NCBI RefSeq assembly: GCF_008710745.1
Contig: NZ_VYSA01000003.1
Span: 248,001-312,000, forward strand
Reading direction: 5' to 3'
Length of the DNA stretch: 64,000 nucleotides
Source of the DNA: Microbacterium rhizomatis
GTDB taxonomy: Bacteria > Actinomycetota > Actinomycetes > Actinomycetales > Microbacteriaceae
Part shown: positions 32,637 to 41,053 of the stretch, one piece after another
How the letters are laid out: every line of letters starts with the position of its first letter
Numbering within the stretch: position 1 is the first letter of the stretch
The notes under the pieces: model-generated
The model's input: only the letters and a program-made list of their open reading frames with translations
Databases searched by the model: none
What the model was told of the DNA's origin: nothing
Translations under genes and position numbers: made by a program

Positions 32637-34079
32637 ATGACACAAGAGCAGCCATCGCTCCGCGCCGCCGCCGCACGCGGCGCGGCGTGGAGCGGCCTGA
32701 GCACGATCGTGCTCAGGCTCGGCGGTCTCGTCGTGGGCATCATCCTGGCCCGCATCCTCGCTCCCGAGCAGTTCGGCGTGTACGCGGTCGCGCTCACGGT
32801 GCAGGGCATCCTCCTCACGGTCGCCGACCTCGGCCTCTCGGCTGATCTGATCCGCTCGGACGACCCGCGGCGGATCGCCCCGACGGTCGCCACGCTCGGA
32901 CTGCTCAGCGGCACGACGCTCGCCATCCTGACGATGACGACCAGCGGGATGCTGGCGGATGTGCTCGGCAGCCCTGATGCGGCGCCCGCGATCGCGGTGC
33001 TCTCGCTCACGCTGTTCTTCGGCGGCGCGTCGGTCGTGCCGTTCGCGATGCTCTCGCGGCGCTTCCAGCAGCGGGAGCTGTTCTTCGTGGGAGCCGCGGA
33101 TTTCGTCGTGTCGACCACGGTCACGCTCGCGCTGGTCGGGCTCGGTTTCGGAGTGATGGGCCTCGCCGTCGGCCGCGTCGCCGCTCAGCTGGTGTCGAGC
33201 ACGATGCAGTTCATCCTCGCCCGAGAGGTCCCCCGCTTCGGCATCGACCGTGTGATGCTCCGACCGGTCCTCGCCTTCGGCCTGCCGATCGCCGCGGCGA
33301 ACCTCCTGTCGTGGGCGCTCCTCAACGTCGACAACATCGTGCTCGCCCGCGTCGCGGGGGCCACCGCGCTGGGCTACTACGTGCTCGCATTCAACATCTC
33401 GAGCTGGCCGATGAGTGCGCTCTCGCAGATGGTGCGCTCGATCTCGCTGCCGTACTTCTCGCGGACGGGACAGAGCAGCGAGGGTCTCGCCTCCGTCACG
33501 GCGATCGCGTGGGCGGTCGCCCTCCCCGCCGGCGGCGTGCTCGCCGTGCTCAGCGCGCCCGTGATCAACGTCGTCTACGGCGAGAAGTGGATGCCGGCAG
33601 CTCCCGTTCTCGCCGCACTCGGGCTCTACGGGAGCCTCCGCGTCGTCTTCGACATCTTCGCGGGATACCTCTACGCGCGGGGCCGCTCCAAGCCAGTGCT
33701 CTGGATCCAGATCGCCTGGCTGGTGGTGCTCGTCGGCGGGATGATCGTGGCCACGACGCAGTTCGGAATCCTCGGAGCCGCCTGGGTGCACGTCGCTGTC
33801 GCCGTCGTGATCATCCTGCCCATCTACCTCCTGGTGCTGCGCGCCGCCGGCGTGCACGTCGGCGAGATCGTGCGCGCGCTGTGGTGGCCGACGCTCGGTG
33901 CCGTGGGCGCGATCGCGACGGCGTTCGCCGTGCACGCGCTGATCAGCGAGTCGCTCCCCGCGCTCCTGGCGGGCGGATTCGCCGCGGTCGCGGTGTGGGC
34001 GGCGATCATGTGGCCGTGGGCGCGACGACGCCTGGCCGAGATCCGGCGCACACGTGCGGTGGCGGCGGAGGTCTCGTGA
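32637..34079 (+). CDS. wzx: Wzx-type polysaccharide flippase (MOP superfamily)
   Basis: 480 residues with about 12-14 hydrophobic segments, typical of polysaccharide transporters. It flips undecaprenyl-pyrophosphate-linked repeat units across the membrane. Residues 15-30 (A-A-W-S-G-L-S-T-I-V-L-R-L-G-G-L) match the start of the polysaccharide-synthesis flippase family. There is a 58-nt gap before it, one of the few gaps in this operon, and its stop overlaps the next glycosyltransferase (GTGA). Confidence 0.9.
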   Translation: MTQEQPSLRAAAARGAAWSGLSTIVLRLGGLVVGIILARILAPEQFGVYAVALTVQGILLTVADLGLSADLIRSDDPRRIAPTVATLGLLSGTTLAILTMTTSGMLADVLGSPDAAPAIAVLSLTLFFGGASVVPFAMLSRRFQQRELFFVGAADFVVSTTVTLALVGLGFGVMGLAVGRVAAQLVSSTMQFILAREVPRFGIDRVMLRPVLAFGLPIAAANLLSWALLNVDNIVLARVAGATALGYYVLAFNISSWPMSALSQMVRSISLPYFSRTGQSSEGLASVTAIAWAVALPAGGVLAVLSAPVINVVYGEKWMPAAPVLAALGLYGSLRVVFDIFAGYLYARGRSKPVLWIQIAWLVVLVGGMIVATTQFGILGAAWVHVAVAVVIILPIYLLVLRAAGVHVGEIVRALWWPTLGAVGAIATAFAVHALISESLPALLAGGFAAVAVWAAIMWPWARRRLAEIRRTRAVAAEVS

Positions 34080-35191
34080 GATCCCGTCACGATCGGTCGA
34101 TCGACACACGCGCCGTCTCGCCCGAGGAGTCTCCCTCGCGCGCCACGGTGAGTGTCGTCATCCCCTGCTACAACTACGCCCGGTATCTGCCGGAGGCGGT
34201 CGCGAGCGCGCTCGACCAGATCGGTGCGGATGTCGAGGTCATCGTCGTCGACGACGCCTCGACCGACGACAGCGCGGCGGTCGCGGCGGATCTCGCACGA
34301 TCCGACGGTCGCGTGCGCGTGGTCGCGAATGCCGAGAACAGCGGGCCGGTGGCCACGTTCAACCGCGGCCTCGCCGCGGCGACCGGAGAGTTCGTCGTTC
34401 GCCTCGACGCCGACGATGTGCTCACTCCCGGCGCGCTGCAGCGGGCGGCGGCAGTGATGCAGCGGCTGCCCGACGTGGGTCTGGTCTACGGTCGTCCGCT
34501 GCACTTCTCCGGCGACGCGCTCCCGCCCGCGCGCAGCCGGCCGTCGCAATGGCTGGTCTGGAAGGGCGCCGACTGGCTCGCCGCACGCTGCGCCGACGGC
34601 ACGAACGTCATCACCTCACCCGAAGTGACGATGCGCCGCAGCGTGGTGGACGTCGTCGGCGGCCAGCGCGAGCTCGCGCACACCCACGACATGGAGATGT
34701 GGCTGCGGATCGCGGCGCACGCGGACGTGGCCTACATCCAGGGCGCGGACCAGGCATGGCACCGCGAGCACGCGGCCAGCCTGTCGACGCAGGCCGAAGC
34801 GCCGCTCGTGATCCTCGCGGACATCCGCGTCGCGTTCGACACGCTCTTCGCGGGGCTCGGACCCGGCTATCCCGCGATCGATCGGCTGCGGGCGCGTGCG
34901 CACCGGGCGGTGTCGCGCCAGGCCCTCGCCGAGGCGGGGAGCCGGATCGACCGCGGCCGATCGGCGGACGACCTGCTCGACTTCGCCGCCGCGGTGGACC
35001 CGACGATCACCGGCACGAAGGCGTGGCGTCGCGCGAAGGCGCGGTCGCAGCATCCCGCCCCGCGGAGCGTCGCCCTGGCGCGCGGGCTGCCGGACCGGGT
35101 CCGGCGGCGGTTGTCGGCGGCGTCGCGTATGCGACGATGGCGCGAGGCGGGCGTGTACGAGAAGATCCGCGTGGAAGGGGCTCCGGCATGA
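34076..35191 (+). CDS. GT2 family glycosyltransferase (paralogue of the gene at 31541)
   Basis: 371 residues from the GTG that overlaps the flippase stop. GT-A motifs V-V-I-P-C-Y-N-Y-A near 26, V-D-D-A-S-T-D near 57 and L-D-A-D-D near 112. The segment G-A-D-V-E-V-I-V-V-D-D and the shared L-V-Y-G-R show common descent with the GT2 at 31541. The C-terminal region is Arg-rich. It probably adds one residue of the repeat unit on the cytoplasmic side. Confidence 0.87.
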   Translation: MRSRHDRSIDTRAVSPEESPSRATVSVVIPCYNYARYLPEAVASALDQIGADVEVIVVDDASTDDSAAVAADLARSDGRVRVVANAENSGPVATFNRGLAAATGEFVVRLDADDVLTPGALQRAAAVMQRLPDVGLVYGRPLHFSGDALPPARSRPSQWLVWKGADWLAARCADGTNVITSPEVTMRRSVVDVVGGQRELAHTHDMEMWLRIAAHADVAYIQGADQAWHREHAASLSTQAEAPLVILADIRVAFDTLFAGLGPGYPAIDRLRARAHRAVSRQALAEAGSRIDRGRSADDLLDFAAAVDPTITGTKAWRRAKARSQHPAPRSVALARGLPDRVRRRLSAASRMRRWREAGVYEKIRVEGAPA

Positions 35192-36402
35192 GCGGGCGGT
35201 TCAGCGACGTCCTCTCGCGGCTGCGGCGCGCGCGGGACGTGGGGATGCGCGGCGTGGCCCAGCGGGTGGCGCAGCGCGCGTATCGTCAGACCGGCGCGGC
35301 GGAGCTGTCGTTCCAGATCGCCCCCGACGACCTGCTCACCGCCGTGCCCGATGCCCTGCCGGTGCCCGCGCGCCGACCGGCGAAGGGCGCCCCGCTCGTC
35401 ATCGGCTGGATCATGAGTCCTCCGACGGTCGGGTCGGGCGGTCACACCACGCTCTTCCGGATGATCGAGAGCCTCGAGAAGCGGGGCCACACCTGCATCG
35501 TCTACATCTACGACATGCACGGCGTCGACGTCGAGGCCATCACCCGCGTCATCCGGCGCGGCTGGGCCGCGGTACGTGCCGAGGTGCGCGACGCCGACGA
35601 GGGGCTCGCGGGGGTGGATGCCGCCGTCGCGTCGTCCTGGGAGATGGCCCATGTCCTCGCACGACGCGGCACCGACCCGCTGCGGCGTCTGTACTTCATT
35701 CAGGACTACGAGCCGTACTTCTACGCGCACGGCGCCGAGTACGAGTTCGCGAAGATGACCTATCGCCTTCCCTACCGTCGGATCGCGCTCGGCGAGATGC
35801 TCGATGCGATGCTGCGCGAGGGGTCGGGGGTCGACTCCGATGTCGTCCCCTTCGGATGCGACTCGTCGGCGTACGGGCCGCCCCCGGCAGGCACGCGCCG
35901 GAGCGGCATCGTCTTCTACTGCCGGCCTGACACCCCGCGACGCGGCTATTTCCTCGCGCGCGCGGCGCTCGAAGAGTTCCACCGGATGCATCCGAACGAA
36001 GAGATCCACGTGTACGGCGCCCGACCGGAGGGGCTCGACATCCCGGTGACGTTCCACGGACGCCTGTCGACCGACCGGTTGAACGAGCTGTACGGGCGCA
36101 CGGTGACCGGACTCGCGATGTCGTTCACGAACATCACCCTGGTCGCCGAGGAGATGCTCGCCGCCGGCAACATCCCCGTCGTGAACGATATGGAGCTCGC
36201 GCACCTGGTGCTCCCGAACCCCCACGTGCGGTGGGCGGAGCCGACGGCTCGTTCTCTCGCCGAGCAGCTCAGCGCCGCCGTATCGGCGAACGACATCGAC
36301 GAACGCGCGGCGGCGGCGGCGGCATCCGTCGTCGGGCGATCCTGGCAGCCCACGCATGACGCCGTCGTGCGCATCATCGAAGAAGAGGTATACGGCGCAT
36401 GA
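35188..36402 (+). CDS. WsaF-like GT4 glycosyltransferase
   Basis: 404 residues. The protein has the rhamnosyltransferase WsaF architecture: an N-terminal domain (about 65-225) with S-G-G-H-T-T near 90 and Y-F-I-Q-D-Y-E-P-Y-F-Y near 170, then a GT-B C-terminal domain with G-R-L-S-T-D-R near 290 and a late A-E-E-M-L-A-A-G segment. WsaF transfers rhamnose in an S-layer glycan; here the sugar is not known. It overlaps both neighbours by 4 bp. Confidence 0.87.
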   Translation: MSGRFSDVLSRLRRARDVGMRGVAQRVAQRAYRQTGAAELSFQIAPDDLLTAVPDALPVPARRPAKGAPLVIGWIMSPPTVGSGGHTTLFRMIESLEKRGHTCIVYIYDMHGVDVEAITRVIRRGWAAVRAEVRDADEGLAGVDAAVASSWEMAHVLARRGTDPLRRLYFIQDYEPYFYAHGAEYEFAKMTYRLPYRRIALGEMLDAMLREGSGVDSDVVPFGCDSSAYGPPPAGTRRSGIVFYCRPDTPRRGYFLARAALEEFHRMHPNEEIHVYGARPEGLDIPVTFHGRLSTDRLNELYGRTVTGLAMSFTNITLVAEEMLAAGNIPVVNDMELAHLVLPNPHVRWAEPTARSLAEQLSAAVSANDIDERAAAAAASVVGRSWQPTHDAVVRIIEEEVYGA

Positions 36403-37961
36403 GCGCTCGGACCAATCTGCATCACCTGCTCTCCCAGGCGGCAGCCTCGACCCCCGAGGCGCCCGCGCTGTCGTACCGCTCGCAGACGCTCACCTACGCG
36501 CAGACCTGGGCAGCCGCGCAGGCTGTGGCCGCTCGGCTGCAGGCGATCGGCCTGCAGCGGGGGGATCGCGTCGCGATCTACCTCGAGAAGCGATTCGAGA
36601 CGGTCGTGTCGATCTTCGCCGCATCGGCCGCCGGCGGCCTGTTCGTGCCGATCAACCACGTGCTCAAACCCGCCCAGGTCGGGCACATCCTCACCGACAG
36701 CTCCGCGCGCGTCCTCATCACCTCGGGCGATCGGCTCGCCCAGCTGGAGGGCACCCTGCCCCCCACCATCGAAGACGTCGTGGTCGTCGGGACCCCGCCC
36801 TCGGGGCACGCGGGCATGTACCGCGTGCACGCGTGGGACGAGCAGGTCCGCGGGACCGCAGCGCCGGCCTTTCGCGGAGTGATCGACGTCGACCCCGCTG
36901 CGATCCTGTACACCTCGGGGTCCACGGGGGCGCCGAAGGGCGTGGTGCTCAGCCATCGCAACCTGATCGTCGGAGCCGAGAGCGTGAGCACCTACCTCGG
37001 CAACACGCGCGAGGACGTGATCCTGAGCGTTCTGCCGCTGAGCTTCGACGCGGGCCTGAGTCAGGTGACCACGGCCTTCGCGGTGGGAGCGCACTGCGTG
37101 CTGATGAACTATCTCCTCCCGCGCGAGGTGCCCAAGCTCTGCGCCCAGTACGGCGTCACGGCGCTCACGTGCGTGCCGCCCCTGTGGCTGCAGCTCGCCG
37201 ACCTTGACTGGCCGGCCGAGACGGCGGGGCGGCTGCGCTACTGGGCGAACACCGGGGGACGGATGCCGCGCGCCACGCTCGATCGGCTGCGCGGGATCTT
37301 CACCGGCGCCAGCCCGTTCCTCATGTACGGGCTCACCGAGGCGTTCCGCTCCACGTTCCTCGACCCGGCGGAGGTCGACCGCCGGCCGGACTCCATCGGC
37401 AAAGCCATCCCGAACGCCGAGATCCTCGTCCTGCGCCCGGACGGAACGCCGTGCGATCCCGGGGAAGAGGGAGAACTCGTGCATCGCGGAGCCCTCGTCG
37501 GCCTGGGTTACTGGAACGATCCGGCGCGCACCGCCGAGCGGTACCGGCTCATCGCGCGACCGGGCGAGGAGTGGCGCACCCCCGAGATGGCCGTGTGGTC
37601 CGGCGACACCGTCGTCGCCGACGAAGACGGCTTCCTCTTCTTCGTCGGACGCCGCGACGACATGATCAAGACGTCCGGCTACCGGGTGAGCCCCACGGAG
37701 GTCGAAGAGGCGTCGTACAGCACCGGCCTCGTCCGTGACTGCGTCGCGCTCGGGATTGAGGACGCCGCCCTCGGGCAGCGGATCGTCCTCGTTGCCACGC
37801 CGACGGGCGAGACTCTCGATCAGGATGCTCTGACCGCCGCGCTGCGGCAGGTCCTGCCCTGGTTCATGGTCCCGTCGGAGATCCAAGTGCGCGACGAGCT
37901 TCCCCGGTCGCCCAACGGCAAGTTCGACAGGAACCTGATCAAGGGGGAGGTCACCGCATGA
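36399..37961 (+). CDS. AMP-forming acyl-CoA/acyl-ACP ligase, exosortase-A-associated type
   Basis: 520 residues. ANL superfamily adenylating enzyme: P-loop Y-T-S-G-S-T-G-A-P-K-G near residue 169, Y-G-L-T-E near 310, G-R-R-D-D-M-I-K near 415 and the catalytic Lys in N-G-K-F-D-R near 507. The sequence resembles the ligases encoded with the exosortase A/PEP-CTERM system, which occur beside a PLP decarboxylase and a carrier protein, the arrangement seen here. It should activate a carboxylic or amino acid and load it on CoA or on the carrier at 39225. Substrate unknown. Confidence 0.88.
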   Translation: MSARTNLHHLLSQAAASTPEAPALSYRSQTLTYAQTWAAAQAVAARLQAIGLQRGDRVAIYLEKRFETVVSIFAASAAGGLFVPINHVLKPAQVGHILTDSSARVLITSGDRLAQLEGTLPPTIEDVVVVGTPPSGHAGMYRVHAWDEQVRGTAAPAFRGVIDVDPAAILYTSGSTGAPKGVVLSHRNLIVGAESVSTYLGNTREDVILSVLPLSFDAGLSQVTTAFAVGAHCVLMNYLLPREVPKLCAQYGVTALTCVPPLWLQLADLDWPAETAGRLRYWANTGGRMPRATLDRLRGIFTGASPFLMYGLTEAFRSTFLDPAEVDRRPDSIGKAIPNAEILVLRPDGTPCDPGEEGELVHRGALVGLGYWNDPARTAERYRLIARPGEEWRTPEMAVWSGDTVVADEDGFLFFVGRRDDMIKTSGYRVSPTEVEEASYSTGLVRDCVALGIEDAALGQRIVLVATPTGETLDQDALTAALRQVLPWFMVPSEIQVRDELPRSPNGKFDRNLIKGEVTA

Positions 37962-39184
37962 ACGCGAACGATCACGTCGCGCCTTTCGGCACGATCGACG
38001 GCGAGCTGAGGGTGGGAGGCATGCCCCTCAGCCGATTGGCTGCGCGCGTCGGATCTACCCCGTTTTTCGCGTACGACCGCGGCCTCCTCGATGCACGGGT
38101 CGATCGCCTCCGCGCGGCTCTGCCCGAGCGCGTCGAGCTCAGTTTCGCGATGAAGGCGAATCCGATGCCCGCGGTCGTGCAGCACCTCGCGCGCCGTGTG
38201 GACCGCATCGACGTCGCGTCCGGCCTCGAGATGCAGGCCGCCCTGGATTCGACCATCCGTCCCGACCGGGTGAGCTTCGCCGGTCCTGGCAAGGCGCCCG
38301 CGGAGATCCGCCAGGCGGTGGCTGCCGGCATCATCGTCGAGGTCGAATCGACGACCGAACTGGATCGCGTGCTCGCCGCCGGTGACGCCCTCGGCATCAC
38401 CCCGACCGTCGCGATCCGCGTCAACCCCGACTTCGCGGTCAAGGGCTCCGGCATGCGCATGGGCGGTGGGCCGCAGCAATTCGGCATCGACGCCGAGCAG
38501 GTCCCTGCCGTGCTCCAGAAGTATTCCTCGACGGGCATAGACGTGCTCGGATTCCACGTCTTCGCCGGCTCGCAGAATCTGAACGCCGAGATCATTGCGG
38601 AATCGCAGCGCCGAACGGTCGACCTGGTCACCGACCTGTCCGCGCACCTTCCTACGGCGCTGCGGTACCTGAACCTCGGCGGTGGCTTCGGCATCCCCTA
38701 CACCGAGCGCGATCAGCCGCTCGACCTCGACGCGATCGGCGGGGCGCTCGCCGACCTCGTCGATGGACCGATCGCCGATCGCTTCCCGGAGGCGAGCCCG
38801 GTGATCGAACTCGGGCGCTACCTCGTCGGCGAGTGCGGGGTGTACGTCACGAAGGTGCTCGATCGCAAGGTATCGCGCGGCAAGACCTATCTCGTCGTCG
38901 ACGGCGGCATGCATCATCAGCTCGCGGCGTCCGGCAATTTCGGGCAGGCGATCCGCCGCAACTACCCGCTCGTGGTGGGCAATCGCGTGGAAGAGACCTC
39001 CGGCGAGGGGGTGACGGTCGTCGGCTGTCTGTGCACGCCACTCGACCTGCTCGGCGACGATGTGGCACTCCCGGCCGCGGGCATCGACGATCTGATCGTC
39101 ATCTTCCAGGCCGGCGCGTACGGCCTCACCGCCAGCCCGACGGCGTTCCTCGGGCACCCTGCCCCCGCCGAAGTGCTCGTCTGA
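37958..39184 (+). CDS. PLP-dependent decarboxylase, exosortase-A-associated type
   Basis: 408 residues, alanine-racemase/ornithine-DAP-decarboxylase fold. F-A-M-K-A-N-P near residue 65 contains the PLP Lys, H-V-F-A-G-S-Q near 200 and L-G-G-G-F-G-I-P near 243 bind phosphate, and the C-L-C-T-P-L-D segment near 354 gives the cross-subunit Cys. It resembles diaminopimelate decarboxylase but belongs to the group found with the exosortase-A acyl ligase. It overlaps the ligase gene by 4 bp and precedes an acyl carrier gene, so the substrate may be a carrier-bound or CoA-bound amino acid. Confidence 0.88.
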   Translation: MNANDHVAPFGTIDGELRVGGMPLSRLAARVGSTPFFAYDRGLLDARVDRLRAALPERVELSFAMKANPMPAVVQHLARRVDRIDVASGLEMQAALDSTIRPDRVSFAGPGKAPAEIRQAVAAGIIVEVESTTELDRVLAAGDALGITPTVAIRVNPDFAVKGSGMRMGGGPQQFGIDAEQVPAVLQKYSSTGIDVLGFHVFAGSQNLNAEIIAESQRRTVDLVTDLSAHLPTALRYLNLGGGFGIPYTERDQPLDLDAIGGALADLVDGPIADRFPEASPVIELGRYLVGECGVYVTKVLDRKVSRGKTYLVVDGGMHHQLAASGNFGQAIRRNYPLVVGNRVEETSGEGVTVVGCLCTPLDLLGDDVALPAAGIDDLIVIFQAGAYGLTASPTAFLGHPAPAEVLV

Positions 39185-39224
39185 CCCTCTCACCCCACTT
39201 ACTCGTCCACGTCAAGGAGACATC

Positions 39225-39479
39225 ATGACCGACACCCTGAATGCCGTGCGCGGCGTACTCATCGAGACGCTCGAGCTCTCGCAGCAGCCCGCTGACCTCA
39301 CTCCGGAAACCGCCCTGTTCGGCGCGCTCCCCGAGCTCGATTCGTTCGGCGTCGTGCAGCTGGTGGCCGCGATCGAGGAGCGCTTCGACATCACGATCGA
39401 CGACGATGAGTTCGGGGCCGAGTTGTTCGACACCGTCGGGACCCTGACGGCGTTCGTCGACGAGAAGCTCGCCGCCTAG
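39225..39479 (+). CDS. Acyl carrier protein
   Basis: 84 residues, acidic. The phosphopantetheine-attachment Ser is in L-D-S-F-G-V near residue 43, with an atypical Phe where most carriers have Leu or Met. An A-A-I-E-E-R-F segment follows, as in canonical carriers. The ATG has AAGGAGA upstream. It completes the ligase/decarboxylase/carrier trio. Its stop overlaps the stop of the converging Wzz-like gene by 4 bp (CTAG shared by both). Confidence 0.9.
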   Translation: MTDTLNAVRGVLIETLELSQQPADLTPETALFGALPELDSFGVVQLVAAIEERFDITIDDDEFGAELFDTVGTLTAFVDEKLAA

Positions 39480-40198
39480 CGAGAAGCGGACGACTCCGCC
39501 ATCGCGGGCGGAGTTGCGCCCGCCGGAGTGACCCTTTCCCGGGGGGCCGATGTGATCTTCGCCGTGGTGCGTCGTCGCGCCCGGTGCTCGAGGAACACAA
39601 CCAGCGCGAGCACGGCGCCCATCCCGAGCACTCCGGTCATCGCGACGGCACGGATGCGGCTGCCGATCACGTGGTTGACGACCGCCGAGGCGGGAGTCAC
39701 CGTCGAGATGATGTCGTTTACCGGATCGACGCCCTGCTCGCGCTGGAGCGCGTCGAGCTGGGTGGCGATCTCGGCGATCAGCTCGTCCTGGCGGGTCTCG
39801 ACGGATTCACGGGTCGGCCCCACCACTTCGAGGATGATGGTCTGGCTCGCGAAATTGGTGGCCCACTGGCCGCCCGTGTCGGGAAGACGCATCGACCACC
39901 CGTCGCGGACGCCCTCCCCGATGAGGTTGACGGAGGAATCCGCGAACTTCGGCACGGCCGCCGGCCCCTCGATCCGCTTCGCCACAATGCCCGCGGTGAT
40001 GATGAGGTCGCCCGAGGTGGTCTGCAACGAGTTCGGGTAGCGCGCGCTCGAAGGGGCCAGGAAGGCCACCTCTGTCCTCGACCAGTAGACGCCGCGGTCG
40101 CTGACGGCGAGAAATGCGACGGCGCCGGTCACGAGGGCTCCGATGAGCAGGATCGGCCAGCGGCGCACGAGCGCCCGCACGAGATCCCTGATCGTCAC
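39476..40198 (-). CDS. Wzz/YveK-like chain-length or co-polymerase protein (first copy)
   Basis: 240 residues with the polysaccharide co-polymerase topology: a membrane segment near 14-34, an extracytoplasmic region, a second segment near 184-204, and a basic cytoplasmic tail. There is no ATP-binding tyrosine kinase domain, as in the split systems of Gram-positive bacteria. It is transcribed away from the second copy at 40301. Such proteins control chain length and often recruit a separate kinase; none is in the window. Confidence 0.8.
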   Translation of the reverse strand: MTIRDLVRALVRRWPILLIGALVTGAVAFLAVSDRGVYWSRTEVAFLAPSSARYPNSLQTTSGDLIITAGIVAKRIEGPAAVPKFADSSVNLIGEGVRDGWSMRLPDTGGQWATNFASQTIILEVVGPTRESVETRQDELIAEIATQLDALQREQGVDPVNDIISTVTPASAVVNHVIGSRIRAVAMTGVLGMGAVLALVVFLEHRARRRTTAKITSAPRERVTPAGATPPAMAESSASR

Positions 40199-40286
40199 GC
40201 CCGAACTCTACGGCCACTGCCTGTGGGAGTGCCTCACATCGTCGGGGAGAACGCCTGACCGGGACGGCAATCGGTCCAGGGTTGCC

Positions 40287-40292
40287 TAGGAT
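40287..40292 (+). promoter_or_regulatory. Candidate -10 hexamer TAGGAT, leaderless start
   Basis: TAGGAT lies 8 nt before the GTG at 40301 in the short divergent gap between the two Wzz-like genes; no Shine-Dalgarno is in a normal position. It would drive the operon that includes the polymerase and glycosyltransferases. Confidence 0.5.
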
Positions 40293-40300
40293 GAGGGACT

Positions 40301-41053
40301 GTGATCCTCATCGACTTCCTCCGCGCGCTCGGGCGCCGGTGGTACGTGCTCGTGGTCGGGCTCGTCCTGACCGTCGCGCTCGCGGTCGGTGCCTACGTCA
40401 TCACGCCGCCCGAGTACACGGCGCGGGGCCTCATCATCCTGCTCCCTTCGGAGGAGGCGGTCGCCAACGGCGGCAATCCGTTCCTCGCGCTCGACAACCT
40501 CGACCTGCCCGCGCGCATCCTGGTCTCGTACTTCCAGAGCGAGTCCGCCCAGACCGACGTAGCGAACGTCGCAGCCGAGGCCACGTACGTCGTGTCCATC
40601 GAGGAATCCACGCGCGGCCCGATCATCGCGATCGATGTCAAGGACGTGAGCGCCGCCGGAGCCCTCTCGACACTCAACTACATCGCGGGCGAAGTGCCGT
40701 CCAATCTCGCCCGACTGCAGACCGAGGTGAGTGCGCCGCCCGCATCCTTCGTCCGCTCCACCCCCCTGACGATGGACACGATCGCCAAGGAGGATCTCTC
40801 GGGCACGATCCGCGTGGTCGTCGCCGCGGCCGCCGCCGGGCTGGTCGTGTCGCTCATCGTGGCCTTCCTCGTGGACCGCGTGCGACTGGGCAGTGGCCGT
40901 CGACGCGGTCTCGCGTTCGAGGACGAAATCGACGACGACACCGACGACGTCGACGAGACCGACGCGGATGAGCCCGAGGGCGGCGATCTGGACAACGCTC
41001 CGGAGGGCAGCATGGCTCCCGTCGGGATGGCGGCTCGCCGAGCCCAGCGATGA
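40301..41053 (+). CDS. Wzz/YveK-like chain-length or co-polymerase protein (second copy)
   Basis: 250 residues with GTG start. Membrane segments near 15-37 and near 170-190 flank an extracytoplasmic region. The cytoplasmic tail is strikingly acidic (D-E-I-D-D-D-T-D-D-V-D-E-T-D-A-D-E near 207-225), opposite in charge to the basic tail of the first copy. The stop overlaps the polymerase gene by 4 bp, consistent with joint action on chain length. Confidence 0.8.
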   Translation: MILIDFLRALGRRWYVLVVGLVLTVALAVGAYVITPPEYTARGLIILLPSEEAVANGGNPFLALDNLDLPARILVSYFQSESAQTDVANVAAEATYVVSIEESTRGPIIAIDVKDVSAAGALSTLNYIAGEVPSNLARLQTEVSAPPASFVRSTPLTMDTIAKEDLSGTIRVVVAAAAAGLVVSLIVAFLVDRVRLGSGRRRGLAFEDEIDDDTDDVDETDADEPEGGDLDNAPEGSMAPVGMAARRAQR

